Part shown: positions 39,530 through 49,206 of the stretch, piece after piece
How the letters are laid out: each line of letters opens with the position of its first letter
Numbering within the stretch: position 1 is the first letter of the stretch
NCBI RefSeq assembly: GCF_000633515.1
Contig: NZ_AYMP01000015.1
Coordinates: 1 to 64,000, forward strand
Length of the DNA: 64,000 nt
From: Morganella morganii H1r
Lineage (GTDB): Bacteria; Pseudomonadota; Gammaproteobacteria; Enterobacterales; Enterobacteriaceae
Direction of reading: 5' to 3'
The notes under the pieces: model-generated
Database searches by the model: none
What the model saw: the letters and a program-made list of their open reading frames with translations, nothing else
Told to the model about the DNA's origin: nothing
Position numbers and translations under genes: made by a program

Positions 39530-40150
39530 ATGACCTTCGAGTGGTGGTTTGCCTATCTGATGACATCCGTGATTGTCAGTCTGTCCCCCGGTGCAGGCGC
39601 CATTAACAGTATGACAACCTCTGTCAATCACGGCTACCGGGGCGCGATTGCGGCCATTGCAGGGTTGCAGACCGGCCTGATGATGCTGATTATACTGGTC
39701 GGTGTCGGCCTGGGGACATTGCTGTCACAATCGGTTCTGGCTTTTGAAATACTGAAATGGGCCGGTGCGGCCTATCTTATCTGGCTGGGGATCCGCCAGT
39801 GGCGGGCAGCGGGAACCATTGAACTGAGTACACAGGCGGCAACGCTGTCACGCAAAAAGCTGTATCAGAACGGCGTGCTGGTGAATATCTCGAATCCCAA
39901 AAGTATTGTTTTTCTCGCCGCACTGTTTCCGCAGTTTATTATACCGCACCAGCCCCAACTGATGCAGTATCTGATTCTGGGGATCACCACGGTGGCGGCT
40001 GATATTATTGTGATGACAGGGTATGCCGTACTGGCACGTCAGATTGCGGTATTTATCAAAAGCCCGGCGCAGACCCGCACCATGAACAAAGTGTTCGGAT
40101 CATTATTTATGCTGGTCGGAGCCCTTCTGGCCTTTACCCGTCCTGCATGA
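39530..40150 (+). CDS. rhtB: Homoserine/homoserine lactone exporter RhtB
   Basis: A 206-residue LysE/RhtB-superfamily exporter with about six membrane segments, the same length as E. coli RhtB and very close to it ([36 protein letters not shown]). It exports homoserine and its lactone. In E. coli it lies elsewhere (next to rhtC), so the position here is different. Confidence 0.93.
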   Translation: MTFEWWFAYLMTSVIVSLSPGAGAINSMTTSVNHGYRGAIAAIAGLQTGLMMLIILVGVGLGTLLSQSVLAFEILKWAGAAYLIWLGIRQWRAAGTIELSTQAATLSRKKLYQNGVLVNISNPKSIVFLAALFPQFIIPHQPQLMQYLILGITTVAADIIVMTGYAVLARQIAVFIKSPAQTRTMNKVFGSLFMLVGALLAFTRPA

Positions 40151-40525
40151 GCCGGAATACACCCCGTGATTTGCGGGGCGTTATACCACTACTCAAAAAC
40201 ATCATTAATAATACAGGTCACCACTGCGGTGCTAAGTGCAATAAGCACTGAATCGTCACCGGCAATTTTCCGCTCATCGCCCGGATAGTACGGCAGGCGG
40301 TCACGCATATGGACAGGCACTGACGGTAATAGTGGTCTCCCTGATCATCCTGATTATCCCTGTGCTTATAATAACCATGCTCATGCTGATACTCATTCCG
40401 GTAACCATGTCCTTTATCGTGGCCCCGGCCCGCAGAATTACGCAACAGGATATCCGGACAACATAATTCGCCACTGTACTGAAAATTGGTTATCATCCCC
40501 TTCCGCTTTTTACCCGGATAACCCG
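40151..40525. other. Intergenic region, rhtB to pseudouridine synthase
   Basis: A CCCCG/CGGGG stem at 40162-40178 may end rhtB. The minus strand carries a 92-codon His/Asp/Tyr-rich open frame (40218-40496) and, in other frames, a 30-codon frame overlapping a 39-codon frame (ATG at 40298-40300, stop near 40184). None has a clear ribosome site, so no gene is called. Confidence 0.4.
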
Positions 40526-41224
40526 ATGTCTGACATTACCGATACCTTTATCGCCCCGCCGTGCCCTGAGCAAATTGATATCCTGTATCAGGACGAACAC
40601 CTGCTGCTGATTAATAAACCGGCCGGGCTTCTCAGTCTTTCGGGAAAAAATCCGCAGAATCTGGATTCTGTGCATTACCGGCTGGTGCAACTGTTTCCCG
40701 GCTGCACACTGGTACACCGGCTGGATTTCGGTACATCCGGGCTGCTGGTGGTTGCCCGCAACAAAGCTATCAATGCCGCGCTTTGTCGTCAGTTCAGTCA
40801 GCGTACAGTGCAGAAAGGTTACAGTGCCCTGCTGTGCGGACATCTGAATGAGAATGAAGGAATCATTGATGCGGCGATTGCCAAAGAGCCGGCATTATTT
40901 CCGCGCATGACGATATGTGCTGTCCGGGGAAAACCGGCCCGTTCACATTATCAGGTGACTGAGCGCTTTTATTATGAAACTGAAGACAGGCTCTCTCTGC
41001 CGGTCACACGGGTGACACTGACACCGGAAACCGGCCGTACACATCAGCTCCGCATTCATTGTCAATATCTGGGCCATCCGATTTTAGGGTGTGATCTCTA
41101 TGGCGGGAAACTATTGCCGGGCACCGGAAATATTCCGCGGCTGATGCTGCATGCCGGTGAACTGGATTTTGTGCATCCGGTCAGCGGCGAACCGCTTAGT
41201 GCCCGCAGCCCCTGTCCGTTCTGA
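40526..41224 (+). CDS. RluA-family pseudouridine synthase
   Basis: A 232-residue pseudouridine synthase. The catalytic motif HRLDFGTSGLLVVA contains the essential aspartate, and GRTHQLRIHCQYLGHPILG is the second RluA-family motif. No S4 domain is present. It resembles E. coli RluA (219) in size but is divergent, so it may be an RluA-like paralogue with another rRNA or tRNA target. It does not keep the E. coli location of rluA. Confidence 0.88.
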   Translation: MSDITDTFIAPPCPEQIDILYQDEHLLLINKPAGLLSLSGKNPQNLDSVHYRLVQLFPGCTLVHRLDFGTSGLLVVARNKAINAALCRQFSQRTVQKGYSALLCGHLNENEGIIDAAIAKEPALFPRMTICAVRGKPARSHYQVTERFYYETEDRLSLPVTRVTLTPETGRTHQLRIHCQYLGHPILGCDLYGGKLLPGTGNIPRLMLHAGELDFVHPVSGEPLSARSPCPF

Positions 41225-41247
41225 ACAGGGAAGCAGGCAGATGCGGA

Positions 41248-41787
41248 TCACCACATCAAATCATCCGGGATTTTAAAATCAGCATACGGATCGTCTTCAT
41301 CCGCTTCGTCCTGCGCCAGCGCATTATTTAACACAATGCTTTCCGCATCACGCTGTGTGATTTTATCCGCAACAACCGCCGGGATAATGGCATATTCACT
41401 CACACTGCTGTTTTCCGTGCTTAACCGGGCAATTGCCAGGCGCCCGCTGATCAGCTGAGACTGTGTGGTTTTGTCCACGGCAATGCTTTTAATCACGTTG
41501 TTGTCGGTGAAATTAAAATCAATATTGCCTTTTGAAATAATAATCCGGTTCATTTCAATCAGCTGTTTCACCTGAGCTTTATATTCTCTGGATAAAACAG
41601 CCTGTTTTTGCTGCTCACTCAGCTGTTTATCACGCTCAAGCTGCGCTTTTTTATTCTCTTCCACCGCTTCTCTGGCTTCACGGGCCTGAACACGCGATTT
41701 TTTTGCTGTTCTGCGGACTTTGTCCATTTTTTTGCTGGTCACCAGTCCGGCTTTCAGCATCTGCTCTTGTAATGTGAGTTTTGTCAT
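41248..41787 (-). CDS. DUF2058 family protein (YaiL-like)
   Basis: A 179-residue DUF2058 protein. The N-terminus MTKLTLQEQMLKAGLVTSKK is typical of the family, followed by a highly charged coiled region (about 25-75) and a compact C-terminal domain ending in DPYADFKIPDDLMW. E. coli YaiL is the nearest named member, called a nucleoprotein or polynucleotide-associated protein; its exact role is unknown. Confidence 0.85.
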   Translation of the reverse strand: MTKLTLQEQMLKAGLVTSKKMDKVRRTAKKSRVQAREAREAVEENKKAQLERDKQLSEQQKQAVLSREYKAQVKQLIEMNRIIISKGNIDFNFTDNNVIKSIAVDKTTQSQLISGRLAIARLSTENSSVSEYAIIPAVVADKITQRDAESIVLNNALAQDEADEDDPYADFKIPDDLMW

Positions 41788-41856
41788 TGTCTTTTCTGAA
41801 TCAGTTTAATATTGCAGGTAATTATACCGGTAATTTTCAGGATTGTATCCGGCACG

Positions 41857-42174
41857 TCAGGCCAGCTGCATTTTCAGCCAGTAACCCTGCTGGCACAGAC
41901 TGAAAAATTCTTTGTGCTGCGGAGAAACCGTTTTCGCGTTATCCCCGGTGACAGACCAGACAATCCACTGCTCCGGACACTGTTCATCTCCGGTCCGTAC
42001 GGCAGTTTCAATCTCCTCACGGCACATCAGCTCAATACCATCGCGGAACTGCCATTTGCGGACCCGCCGGGTCACTTCAGAAAGTTCATCTGTCTGATAA
42101 TGGTCACAAATAGCATTGCAATCAGTATGGTTTTGTATCGCGCGGGAAATATAGTCTGCCAGCATCGTGATCAT
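41857..42174 (-). CDS. Hypothetical protein, 105 aa
   Basis: A 105-residue soluble protein with five cysteines and many tryptophans (ICDHYQTDELSEVTRRVRKWQFRDG; EQWIVWSVTGDN). It is not recognised. The ribosome site is weak, and a start three codons later is possible. It follows the pattern of a real gene (non-biased composition, same strand as the DUF2058 gene 70 bp downstream), but without homology evidence. Confidence 0.5.
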   Translation of the reverse strand: MITMLADYISRAIQNHTDCNAICDHYQTDELSEVTRRVRKWQFRDGIELMCREEIETAVRTGDEQCPEQWIVWSVTGDNAKTVSPQHKEFFSLCQQGYWLKMQLA

Positions 42175-42331
42175 TCTTGTACTTTTGTCATAGCGGGGAT
42201 TGTAAAGGGTCTGCGGCCGGTTGACAAACGACGGCCGCTGTCACGCTTTCTGTAAAATTGTTAAATTTGCGCGGATTTCAGCCGGTAAACCCGTTATATT
42301 TAAGATTCCGCAGTCATACGGGGAAGACAGA

Positions 42332-42439
42332 ATGAAACGCTATTATAACTGGATCTGCCGCCATAAGCTGTACACCCTGCTTATCGCCTTTATTGTGACG
42401 GATATCATTCTGTGGGCGATTTTGTCTTTCACCATGTGA
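42332..42439 (+). CDS. Small single-TM membrane protein, 35 aa
   Basis: A 35-residue protein with a basic N-terminus (MKRYYNWICRHKLY) and one hydrophobic helix (TLLIAFIVTDIILWAILSF). GGGGAAG lies upstream of the ATG at a normal distance. The size and topology match known small inner-membrane proteins of Enterobacterales; no named relative is recognised. An upstream in-frame start at 42221 would overlap the opposite gene's promoter and lacks a ribosome site. Confidence 0.65.
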   Translation: MKRYYNWICRHKLYTLLIAFIVTDIILWAILSFTM

Positions 42440-42562
42440 ATAACATCCCCCCGGTATTTCACGCTGTTTTTTATGACAAAACTTGTTAAGATAATTCGCA
42501 GAATAATAACAGTAACCCGTCCGTGACGAGGTTACTGATTTAACCTTAACAAGGAGAATGCA

Positions 42563-43141
42563 ATGTCGTTTGAATTACCTGCACTGCCTTATGCAAAAAA
42601 TGCATTAGCGCCCTATATTTCTGAAGAAACACTGGAATACCACTACGGCAAACACCACAACACCTATGTGGTTAATCTGAATAACCTGATCAAAGGCACC
42701 GCGTTTGAAGGTAAGTCACTGGAAGAGATTATTAAAACTTCTGATGCCGGTGTCTTTAATAACGCAGCCCAGGTCTGGAACCACACGTTCTACTGGCACT
42801 GTCTGGCACCAAACGCCGGTGGCGAGCCAACCGGTAAAATTGCTGATGCGATTAACAACACGTTCGGTTCATTTGCCGAATTCAAGCAGCAGTTTACCGA
42901 TGCCGCAGTGAAAAACTTTGGTTCCGGCTGGACATGGCTGGTGAAAAAAGCAGACGGCAGCCTGGCTATCGTCAATACCTCTAACGCGGCAACCCCGGTC
43001 AGCGGTAACGACAAACCCATCTTAACCGTCGATGTCTGGGAACACGCTTATTATATCGACTACCGCAATGCCCGTCCTAAATACCTGGAAAACTTCTGGG
43101 CATTAGTGAACTGGAAATTTGCGGAAGAAAACCTGGCGTAA
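42563..43141 (+). CDS. sodB: Iron superoxide dismutase SodB
   Basis: A 192-residue Fe-superoxide dismutase with the N-terminal SFELPALPYAKNALAP, metal ligands in HYGKHHNTYV, NHTFYWHCL and DVWEHAYYIDYRN. The strong AAGGAG leader at 42550-42555 supports the start. It removes cytosolic superoxide. In E. coli sodB mRNA is repressed by RyhB and reported as an FnrS-related target, which links it to fnrS in this window. Confidence 0.98.
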   Translation: MSFELPALPYAKNALAPYISEETLEYHYGKHHNTYVVNLNNLIKGTAFEGKSLEEIIKTSDAGVFNNAAQVWNHTFYWHCLAPNAGGEPTGKIADAINNTFGSFAEFKQQFTDAAVKNFGSGWTWLVKKADGSLAIVNTSNAATPVSGNDKPILTVDVWEHAYYIDYRNARPKYLENFWALVNWKFAEENLA

Positions 43142-43162
43142 CCCGTAAAAAGACTGTTGACC

Positions 43163-43192
43163 AAGAAAGGGCGGAAAATTCCGCCCTTTTGT
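43163..43192. terminator. Terminator between sodB and ynhF
   Basis: AAAGGGCGGAA (43167-43177) and TTCCGCCCTTT (to about 43190) form a perfect stem usable in both directions between the convergent genes. Confidence 0.88.
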
Positions 43193-43206
43193 ATTGATGG
43201 GGTGTA

Positions 43207-43290
43207 TCAGAAAAGCATTGTTGCAAATAATACGATCATAACCAGTGCCGCAACTGCGGTTGACAAACCATATTTCAGATCTGTATCCAT
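43207..43290 (-). CDS. ynhF: Small membrane protein YnhF
   Basis: A 27-residue single-helix membrane protein with start MDTDLKYGLSTAV and end ATMLF. E. coli YnhF (29 residues, starting MSTDLKFSL) lies in the same place, between sodB and purR and on the opposite strand. A GGAGATAGG ribosome site is 3 to 8 bases before the ATG. E. coli YnhF is a stress-responsive inner-membrane small protein of unknown function. The strength of the call comes from the matching N-terminus and position. Confidence 0.88.
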   Translation of the reverse strand: MDTDLKYGLSTAVAALVMIVLFATMLF

Positions 43291-43502
43291 TCCTATCTCC
43301 AAAATAGCTGCTTAATGACCAATGATGATTACCTGACATCCTGAATCATCAGAATAATTAAAACGGATGGTCTGAGCGGAAAACCCGAATAGCTGACCAT
43401 ATCAATAACCATAGCACAGGTAATATTTTTTACTTTTGACCCGGATCAGACAACAATGCCTGTTTTTACAGAAATTTTTCTATTGTTACCGCATAATGGC
43501 AC

Positions 43503-43522
43503 TATAATAGCAATCGATTAAC
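43503..43522 (+). promoter_or_regulatory. purR promoter -10 with PurR-like box
   Basis: A perfect TATAAT (43503-43508) is followed directly by GCAATCGATTAAC (43510-43522), one mismatch from the PurR core GCAAnCGnTTnC. This fits autorepression of purR, known in E. coli. No good -35 was seen. Confidence 0.55.
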
Positions 43523-43566
43523 CGAATAATAAAATACAGACCGGCAGGTCAGGAGTTGTTTTCATC

Positions 43567-44592
43567 ATGGCAACGATTAAAGATGTGGCTAAGCGCTCGG
43601 GCGTCTCTACCACAACCGTCTCCCATGTCATTAATAATACCCGTTTCGTTGCGGAAGAAACGAAGGCGGCTGTCTGGGCTGCTATCAAAGAGCTGCACTA
43701 TTCACCGAGCGCTGTGGCGCGCAGTCTGAAAGTCAATAACACCAAGTCCATCGGGCTGCTGGCCACCTCCAGTGAAGCGCCGTATTTTGCGGAAGTGATT
43801 GAGGCGGTGGAAAACAGCTGCTACAGCAAAGGCTATACCCTGGTGCTGTGCAACTCTCACAATAATCCTGACAAACAGAAAGCCTACCTGGCAATGCTGG
43901 CACAAAAGCGGGTCGACGGTCTGCTGGTGATGTGTTCTGAATATCCGGATCAGCTGATTGCCATGCTGGAAGGCTACCGCAATATCCCGATGGTGGTGAT
44001 GGACTGGGGCAAAGCGCGCGGGGATTTCACCGATGCGATTATTGATAACGCCCTGCACGGCGGTTATCTCGCCGGCCGTTACCTGATTGAACGCGGTCAC
44101 CGTGATATCGCGGTTATTCCGGGGCCGCTTGAGCGGAACACCGGCGGCAACCGTCTGGAAGGATTCCGCAAGGCAATGAAAGAAGCAGGAATTACAGTGC
44201 GCGATGAATGGATTGTCCAGGGCGATTTTGAACCGGATTCCGGTTATCAGGCGATGGCACAGATTTTATCCGGCAAACAGCGCCCGACCGCGGTATTCTG
44301 CGGCGGTGATGCCATGGCAATGGGCGCGATTTGCGCTGCCGATGAAATGGGGCTGCGTGTACCGCAGGATATTTCTGTGATCGGGTATGACAATATCCGT
44401 AACGCCCGTTACTTTACCCCTGCTCTGACCACCATACACCAGCCGAAAGAACGGCTGGGACAGATGGCGCTGACCATGCTGCTCGACCGTATCGTCAACA
44501 AACGCGAAGATGCACAGACCATTGAGGTGCATCCGCGCCTGGTCGAACGCCGCTCCGTGGCGGATGGTCCGTTTATCGATTACCGCCGCTGA
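43567..44592 (+). CDS. purR: Purine repressor PurR
   Basis: A 341-residue LacI-family repressor, the same length as E. coli PurR. The N-terminal helix-turn-helix and hinge ([38 protein letters not shown]) are nearly identical to it. The effector domain binds hypoxanthine or guanine as corepressor and controls purine and pyrimidine synthesis. The neighbouring punR-punC purine-nucleoside genes fit the theme. Confidence 0.97.
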   Translation: MATIKDVAKRSGVSTTTVSHVINNTRFVAEETKAAVWAAIKELHYSPSAVARSLKVNNTKSIGLLATSSEAPYFAEVIEAVENSCYSKGYTLVLCNSHNNPDKQKAYLAMLAQKRVDGLLVMCSEYPDQLIAMLEGYRNIPMVVMDWGKARGDFTDAIIDNALHGGYLAGRYLIERGHRDIAVIPGPLERNTGGNRLEGFRKAMKEAGITVRDEWIVQGDFEPDSGYQAMAQILSGKQRPTAVFCGGDAMAMGAICAADEMGLRVPQDISVIGYDNIRNARYFTPALTTIHQPKERLGQMALTMLLDRIVNKREDAQTIEVHPRLVERRSVADGPFIDYRR

Positions 44593-44595
44593 GGA

Positions 44596-45498
44596 TCAGC
44601 GCAGCCATTCGGCATTGAGTGTACTGCTGTCCCCGAGATAATCGAGCAGCCAGCTCAGTGCCGGCGAAGTGTCTTTATCCACCCAGGTGATGCAGCACGG
44701 ACTGTCCGGCAGCGGCTGCTCTATTTTCAGCGCTGCCAGTCTCCCTTTTTCAATCAGCGGATCGGCGCGGTGCGCCGGCATCATTGCCACACAAAGTCCC
44801 GATTCCACACAGGCAATCCCGCGATCCCAGTCCGGCACCACCAGGCGGCGCTGATTATCCAGTGCCCACGTGTCGCGCTTCGGCAGGGAACGTGAGGTGT
44901 CTTCCAGACATAAGCTCGGGTACGGTACCATCTCCTCATTGGTCAGGACATGACCGGCAGAGGCCAGCGGATGATCCGGACTGACCACCGCACGCCATGG
45001 CATAAACCCCATGTCACGGAAATTATAACGCTCGCCGATAGGGGATGCGCGTGTCGCGCCGATGGCCACATCCACCCGTCTGTCCACAAGCGCATCCCAC
45101 ACCCCGTTAAACACTTCCGGATAAATATACAACTCGATATCCGGAAAATGATGATAAAAATCCAGCAGAAGTCGCGTTATCCGTTCCGGTTTTACGATAC
45201 AGTCAACGGCGATACTGAACTGCCCGCGCCAGCCGTTGGCAATCATCTGGCACTGATGGCGTGTGGATTTCATTTTTTTGATAACATCACGCGCTTCTTT
45301 GACAAATAATGCCCCGGCAGGTGTCAGTTCAACATCCCGGTGACGCCGTTCAAACAGCGGAACCGCCAGCCACTCTTCCAGCTGACGGACGCTGTAGCTG
45401 ATGGCAGAAGGCACCCGGTGCAGTTCCTCTGCCGCCGCACTGAAACTGCCTGTCCGCGCCACAGCATCCACCACATCCAGCGTATATTCTGACCACAT
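44596..45498 (-). CDS. punR: LysR-type regulator PunR (YdhB)
   Basis: A 300-residue LysR-type regulator with the N-terminal winged helix (VDAVARTGSFSAAAEELHRVPSAISYSVRQLEE). It lies convergent with purR and divergent from the PunC transporter. The E. coli orthologue YdhB was renamed PunR after being shown to activate punC in response to purine nucleosides. The start at 45498 follows AAGGAAGG; five extra codons are open upstream. Confidence 0.92.
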   Translation of the reverse strand: MWSEYTLDVVDAVARTGSFSAAAEELHRVPSAISYSVRQLEEWLAVPLFERRHRDVELTPAGALFVKEARDVIKKMKSTRHQCQMIANGWRGQFSIAVDCIVKPERITRLLLDFYHHFPDIELYIYPEVFNGVWDALVDRRVDVAIGATRASPIGERYNFRDMGFMPWRAVVSPDHPLASAGHVLTNEEMVPYPSLCLEDTSRSLPKRDTWALDNQRRLVVPDWDRGIACVESGLCVAMMPAHRADPLIEKGRLAALKIEQPLPDSPCCITWVDKDTSPALSWLLDYLGDSSTLNAEWLR

Positions 45499-45619
45499 AA
45501 TCCTTCCTTTCAAAAAATTTCACTGCAGTGTGCAAATAATAACGTTTTACAAGGGAAAACTCGAATAGTTAAAATATCAACTCACGCATTACACTTATTT
45601 AACATTCAGGTATTTCTCT

Positions 45620-46831
45620 GTGACTGTCAATAAATCGCCTTCCCGCGGCTTTCTCTTTTATCTCGCCGGACTCAGCATGCTGGGTTATCTCGCGATTGAT
45701 ATGTATCTGCCTGCATTCGGTATGATGCAGGACTCTCTGAACTCCACTGCCAGCGCTATCAGCGCCAGTCTGAGTATCTTCCTGGTCGGCTTTGCCATCG
45801 GCCAGCTGTTATGGGGACCACTCTCCGATAAAATCGGCCGCAAGCCGGTTCTGCTGATGGGTCTCGGTCTGTTTGCCCTGAGCTGTCTGGCCATGGTCTG
45901 GGTTTCCACCCCGGCGCAGCTATTATTACTGCGCTTTGTGCAGGCGGTCAGCGTCTGCTCCGCAGCGGTCACCTGGCAGGCGCTGGTTATCGACCGTTAT
46001 GATGATCACCGCGCACAGCGTGTCTTTGCCGCGATTATGCCGCTGGTGGCACTTTCCCCGGCACTGGCGCCGTTACTGGGTGCATGGCTGCTCAACCACG
46101 GCGGCTGGCATGAAATTTTCCTCGTACTCGGCGGGATCACCCTGCTGATACTGATCCCGACCCTGATGCTGAAAGAAAAGCGCCATATCGCACCGGATGC
46201 AGCCAAAACAGAAAAACAGAAAATCTCCTTTTTCCGTTTGCTGAAGTCCCCGGTCTACAGCGGTAACGTGCTGATTTATGCCGCATGCAGTGCCGGTTTC
46301 TTTGCCTGGCTGACCGGTTCGCCGTTTATTCTGCGCGATATGGGTTATAACCCGAATGATATCGGCCTGAGCTATATCCCGCAGACGATCGCCTTTATGG
46401 TCGGGGGCTACGGCTGCCGTGCCCTGCTGTCGCGGATTAACGGTAAAACCCTGCTACCGTTCCTGCTGGCCGGTTATGCCGTCAGCATGATCGGGTTGTA
46501 TGTTATGGCAAAATTCAGCAACCCGTCACTGGTGGCGATCCTGATCCCGTTCTGCTTTATGGCGGCAATGAATGGTGCGTCTTACCCGATTGCGGTATCA
46601 AACGCCCTGGCGGTTTATCCGCAGCACAGCGGTAAAGCGGCAGCATTGCAGAATGCCATTCAGCTCGGTTTATGCTCTGCGATCAGTTTTCTGGTCTCCG
46701 CGCTGATGCATGACCCCCTGCTCTCCACCACCGCAGTTATGGCGGCAACCGTGGTACTGACTATCGGCGGTTATATTATTCAGCGCCGCTCTTCGCGCAC
46801 CTCCGTGACTATTGCGGAACAAAATCAATAG
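45620..46831 (+). CDS. punC: Purine nucleoside MFS transporter PunC (YdhC)
   Basis: A 403-residue 12-TM transporter of the Bcr/CflA branch of the MFS, with the motif [18 protein letters not shown] between helices 2 and 3. E. coli YdhC was renamed PunC, a purine and purine-nucleoside transporter. The 121-bp gap to punR is the expected divergent control region. Confidence 0.92.
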   Translation: MTVNKSPSRGFLFYLAGLSMLGYLAIDMYLPAFGMMQDSLNSTASAISASLSIFLVGFAIGQLLWGPLSDKIGRKPVLLMGLGLFALSCLAMVWVSTPAQLLLLRFVQAVSVCSAAVTWQALVIDRYDDHRAQRVFAAIMPLVALSPALAPLLGAWLLNHGGWHEIFLVLGGITLLILIPTLMLKEKRHIAPDAAKTEKQKISFFRLLKSPVYSGNVLIYAACSAGFFAWLTGSPFILRDMGYNPNDIGLSYIPQTIAFMVGGYGCRALLSRINGKTLLPFLLAGYAVSMIGLYVMAKFSNPSLVAILIPFCFMAAMNGASYPIAVSNALAVYPQHSGKAAALQNAIQLGLCSAISFLVSALMHDPLLSTTAVMAATVVLTIGGYIIQRRSSRTSVTIAEQNQ

Positions 46832-46863
46832 ACTGAAACAAGTCTTAAGAATATTCCTAATTG

Positions 46864-46892
46864 CGAGCCGTACTCATGTACGGCTTTTTTTG
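46864..46892 (+). terminator. Terminator of punC
   Basis: GCCGTAC and GTACGGC arms (46867-46884) around TCAT are followed by seven T. Confidence 0.9.
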
Positions 46893-47096
46893 TCATTGAA
46901 TTTTAATTTCAGGCTCCTATACTTTTCTGACAATTCGTTTTAAATCCGGATTTTGAGCTTTGTTTTTGTCTTAACGATCACGTTAATACGCAGACTGTCA
47001 CCCGTTGACGGCCAATCACACCGGTTCTGTTGTTCCCGCGCAAAACGTCATGAATAAAGCACTCAGAATCCCGCTTTGATAAAAATTGGAGATAAT

Positions 47097-48260
47097 ATGA
47101 GTTCTGATTGTGTCGAAAATCAAAAAACGCCTGCTGATTCCTGGCAGCGGATTGCCTCCGATCTTTTAGACGAAGCCGGCATTGAGGTTAATGGTTCCCG
47201 TCCTTTTGATATTCAGGTGCATAACAGCCAATTCTTTAAACGGGTTCTGCAACAGGGCTCGATGGGACTGGGTGAAAGCTATATGGATGGCTGGTGGGAC
47301 TGTGAGCGGTTAGATATTTTCTTTCAGCGGGTATTACGCGCCGGACTGGAAAATAAACTGCCGCAGAATATCAACGATATTATAAAAATCGCCATGGCCC
47401 GCCTGCGTAATCTGCAAACCAAAAAACGGGCGCGGATTGTCGGCGAAGAACATTATGATCTGGGTAATGACCTGTTCGAACTGATGCTCGACCCGTATAT
47501 GCAGTATTCCTGCGGTTACTGGAAAGATCTCAGTGATGACCCTGCCAATCTGGCGAAGGCGCAGGAGCAGAAGCTGCATCTCATCTGTGAAAAATTACAG
47601 CTGAAACCGGGTATGCAGCTGCTGGATATCGGCTGCGGCTGGGGCGGGCTGGCGGCGTATGCCGCGAAACACTTCGGTGTGTCGGTGACCGGTGTGACCA
47701 TTTCCGCCGAACAGCAGAAATATGCTCAGGCACGCTGCACGGATCTTGACGTAAATATTATCCTCGAAGATTACCGCGATCTGCATGAGCAGTATGACCG
47801 GATTGTCTCCGTCGGAATGTTTGAGCACGTCGGGCCGAAAAATTACGCCACCTATTTTGATGTGGTTAAACGTAATCTGAAACCGGACGGCTTATTTTTA
47901 CTGCATACCATCGGTTCAAACCGCAATAAAGTGAATGTGGATGCCTGGATCGGCAAATATATTTTCCCGAACGGTTGTCTGCCGTCTGTGCAGAATATCG
48001 GCGACAGCAGTGAAAATAAATTAGTGATGGAAGACTGGCATAATTTCGGCGCTGATTATGACCGGACACTGATGGCATGGCATTCCCGTTTTCAGGCGGC
48101 CTGGCCGTCACTGGAAAATAATTACACGCCGCGCTTTAAACGGATGTTCACCTATTATCTTAACGCCTGCGCCGGTGCATTCCGTGCCCGTGATATCCAG
48201 CTGTGGCAGATATTATGGAGCCAGCAAGGTTGTGAGGGCGGATTGCGCGTTCCGCGCTGA
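47097..48260 (+). CDS. cfa: Cyclopropane-fatty-acyl-phospholipid synthase Cfa
   Basis: A 387-residue SAM-dependent enzyme that adds a methylene bridge to unsaturated acyl chains of membrane phospholipids on entry to stationary phase. The SAM motif LLDIGCGWGGLAAYAAKHFG and the bicarbonate/active-site region (MFEHVG; YYLNACAGAFRARDIQLWQ) are conserved. GGAG at 47088-47091 supports the ATG at 47097. E. coli Cfa has 382 residues. Confidence 0.97.
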   Translation: MSSDCVENQKTPADSWQRIASDLLDEAGIEVNGSRPFDIQVHNSQFFKRVLQQGSMGLGESYMDGWWDCERLDIFFQRVLRAGLENKLPQNINDIIKIAMARLRNLQTKKRARIVGEEHYDLGNDLFELMLDPYMQYSCGYWKDLSDDPANLAKAQEQKLHLICEKLQLKPGMQLLDIGCGWGGLAAYAAKHFGVSVTGVTISAEQQKYAQARCTDLDVNIILEDYRDLHEQYDRIVSVGMFEHVGPKNYATYFDVVKRNLKPDGLFLLHTIGSNRNKVNVDAWIGKYIFPNGCLPSVQNIGDSSENKLVMEDWHNFGADYDRTLMAWHSRFQAAWPSLENNYTPRFKRMFTYYLNACAGAFRARDIQLWQILWSQQGCEGGLRVPR

Positions 48261-48278
48261 ATATCATATCCGTAATAA

Positions 48279-48318
48279 TCAATCCGGTCTGACAAAAATC
48301 AGTACCGGATTTTTTTAT
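48279..48318. terminator. Terminator between cfa and ribC
   Basis: AATCCGGT (48281-48288) and ACCGGATT (48303-48310) are followed by T residues in the cfa direction. Inner TCTGACA/ATCAGTA pairs extend the stem. Confidence 0.85.
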
Positions 48319-48328
48319 CTGAATACAA

Positions 48329-48994
48329 TCAGTCCTGCGGTTTTTCTGTTGGTGCCGGTGGTGTCAGGCTTTCCTGCAACTGCTGTATTTTCTGCGCCAG
48401 CACCCGCTCAGTGGTATCAACAATCGCCTGGGTCTGCGGATCCAGCTCAATATTCACTTTATCACCCAGCCGTTTTTTACCCAGCGTGGTGCGCTCACGG
48501 GTTTCCGGGATCAGATGCACGCAGAAACGGTTATTCACCACATCCCCGATAGTCAGGCTGATACCGTCAATACCGACAAAGCCTTTATGCAGAATATATT
48601 TCATCAGGGCTTTATCTTCGATACGCAGCCAGATCTGATAATTATTTTCAGAGACAAAAATCTTGGCAATTTCCGCCGTGGTAACAATATGACCGGACAT
48701 AATATGCCCGCCGATTTCATCACCGTATTTGGCGGCTCTTTCCAGATTGACCACATCGCCGGTTTTAATGCTGCCGAGATTGGTCAGTCTTAAGGTTTCC
48801 TTAACCAGATCAAAACTGATTAAATCCCCGTCTATTTTTGTGACTGTCAGACAGCAGCCGTTATGTGCCACTGATGCGCCCGTTTCTATCCCGGCCAGCA
48901 TATCCGGCGGGAATTTCACAGTGTGAGTACGAAAGTTTTCTTTTTCTTCGATGGCGACAACGGGGCCTTTGCCTTGTACAATCCCGGTAAACAT
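48329..48994 (-). CDS. ribC: Riboflavin synthase (alpha subunit)
   Basis: A 221-residue enzyme built from two lumazine-binding repeats, each starting near [12 protein letters not shown] or [13 protein letters not shown] segments; HNGCCLTV and IDGISLTI are the paired signature motifs. It dismutates two 6,7-dimethyl-8-ribityllumazine molecules to riboflavin. The gene is also called ribE in some species. It lies divergent from mdtK as in E. coli. The C-terminal extension is Pro/Glu-rich ([10 protein letters not shown]). Confidence 0.95.
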   Translation of the reverse strand: MFTGIVQGKGPVVAIEEKENFRTHTVKFPPDMLAGIETGASVAHNGCCLTVTKIDGDLISFDLVKETLRLTNLGSIKTGDVVNLERAAKYGDEIGGHIMSGHIVTTAEIAKIFVSENNYQIWLRIEDKALMKYILHKGFVGIDGISLTIGDVVNNRFCVHLIPETRERTTLGKKRLGDKVNIELDPQTQAIVDTTERVLAQKIQQLQESLTPPAPTEKPQD

Positions 48995-49206
48995 GCGGAT
49001 CTCCAGTCAGTATTCGGATAGATTTATGCAGTTTATCCTGAAACAAAGAATTAAACAGCCCTTCCCGTTACATCCCGCACATTTAATTGTATTGGCTTGT
49101 ATTTAATTAATCGTTAGAATGATTTTTCCGCCTGATCCGGTAAATGTATTACGAATCCCGGAACGTCTTTCCTCCTCCTTTTATCAGAATAAATAAGGTG
49201 TATTAC

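Noticed and set aside
40218..40496. 92-codon His/Asp/Tyr-rich frame on the minus strand
   Set aside because: No signal peptide or ribosome site, and the C-terminal third looks like out-of-frame sequence, so it was not called a gene.
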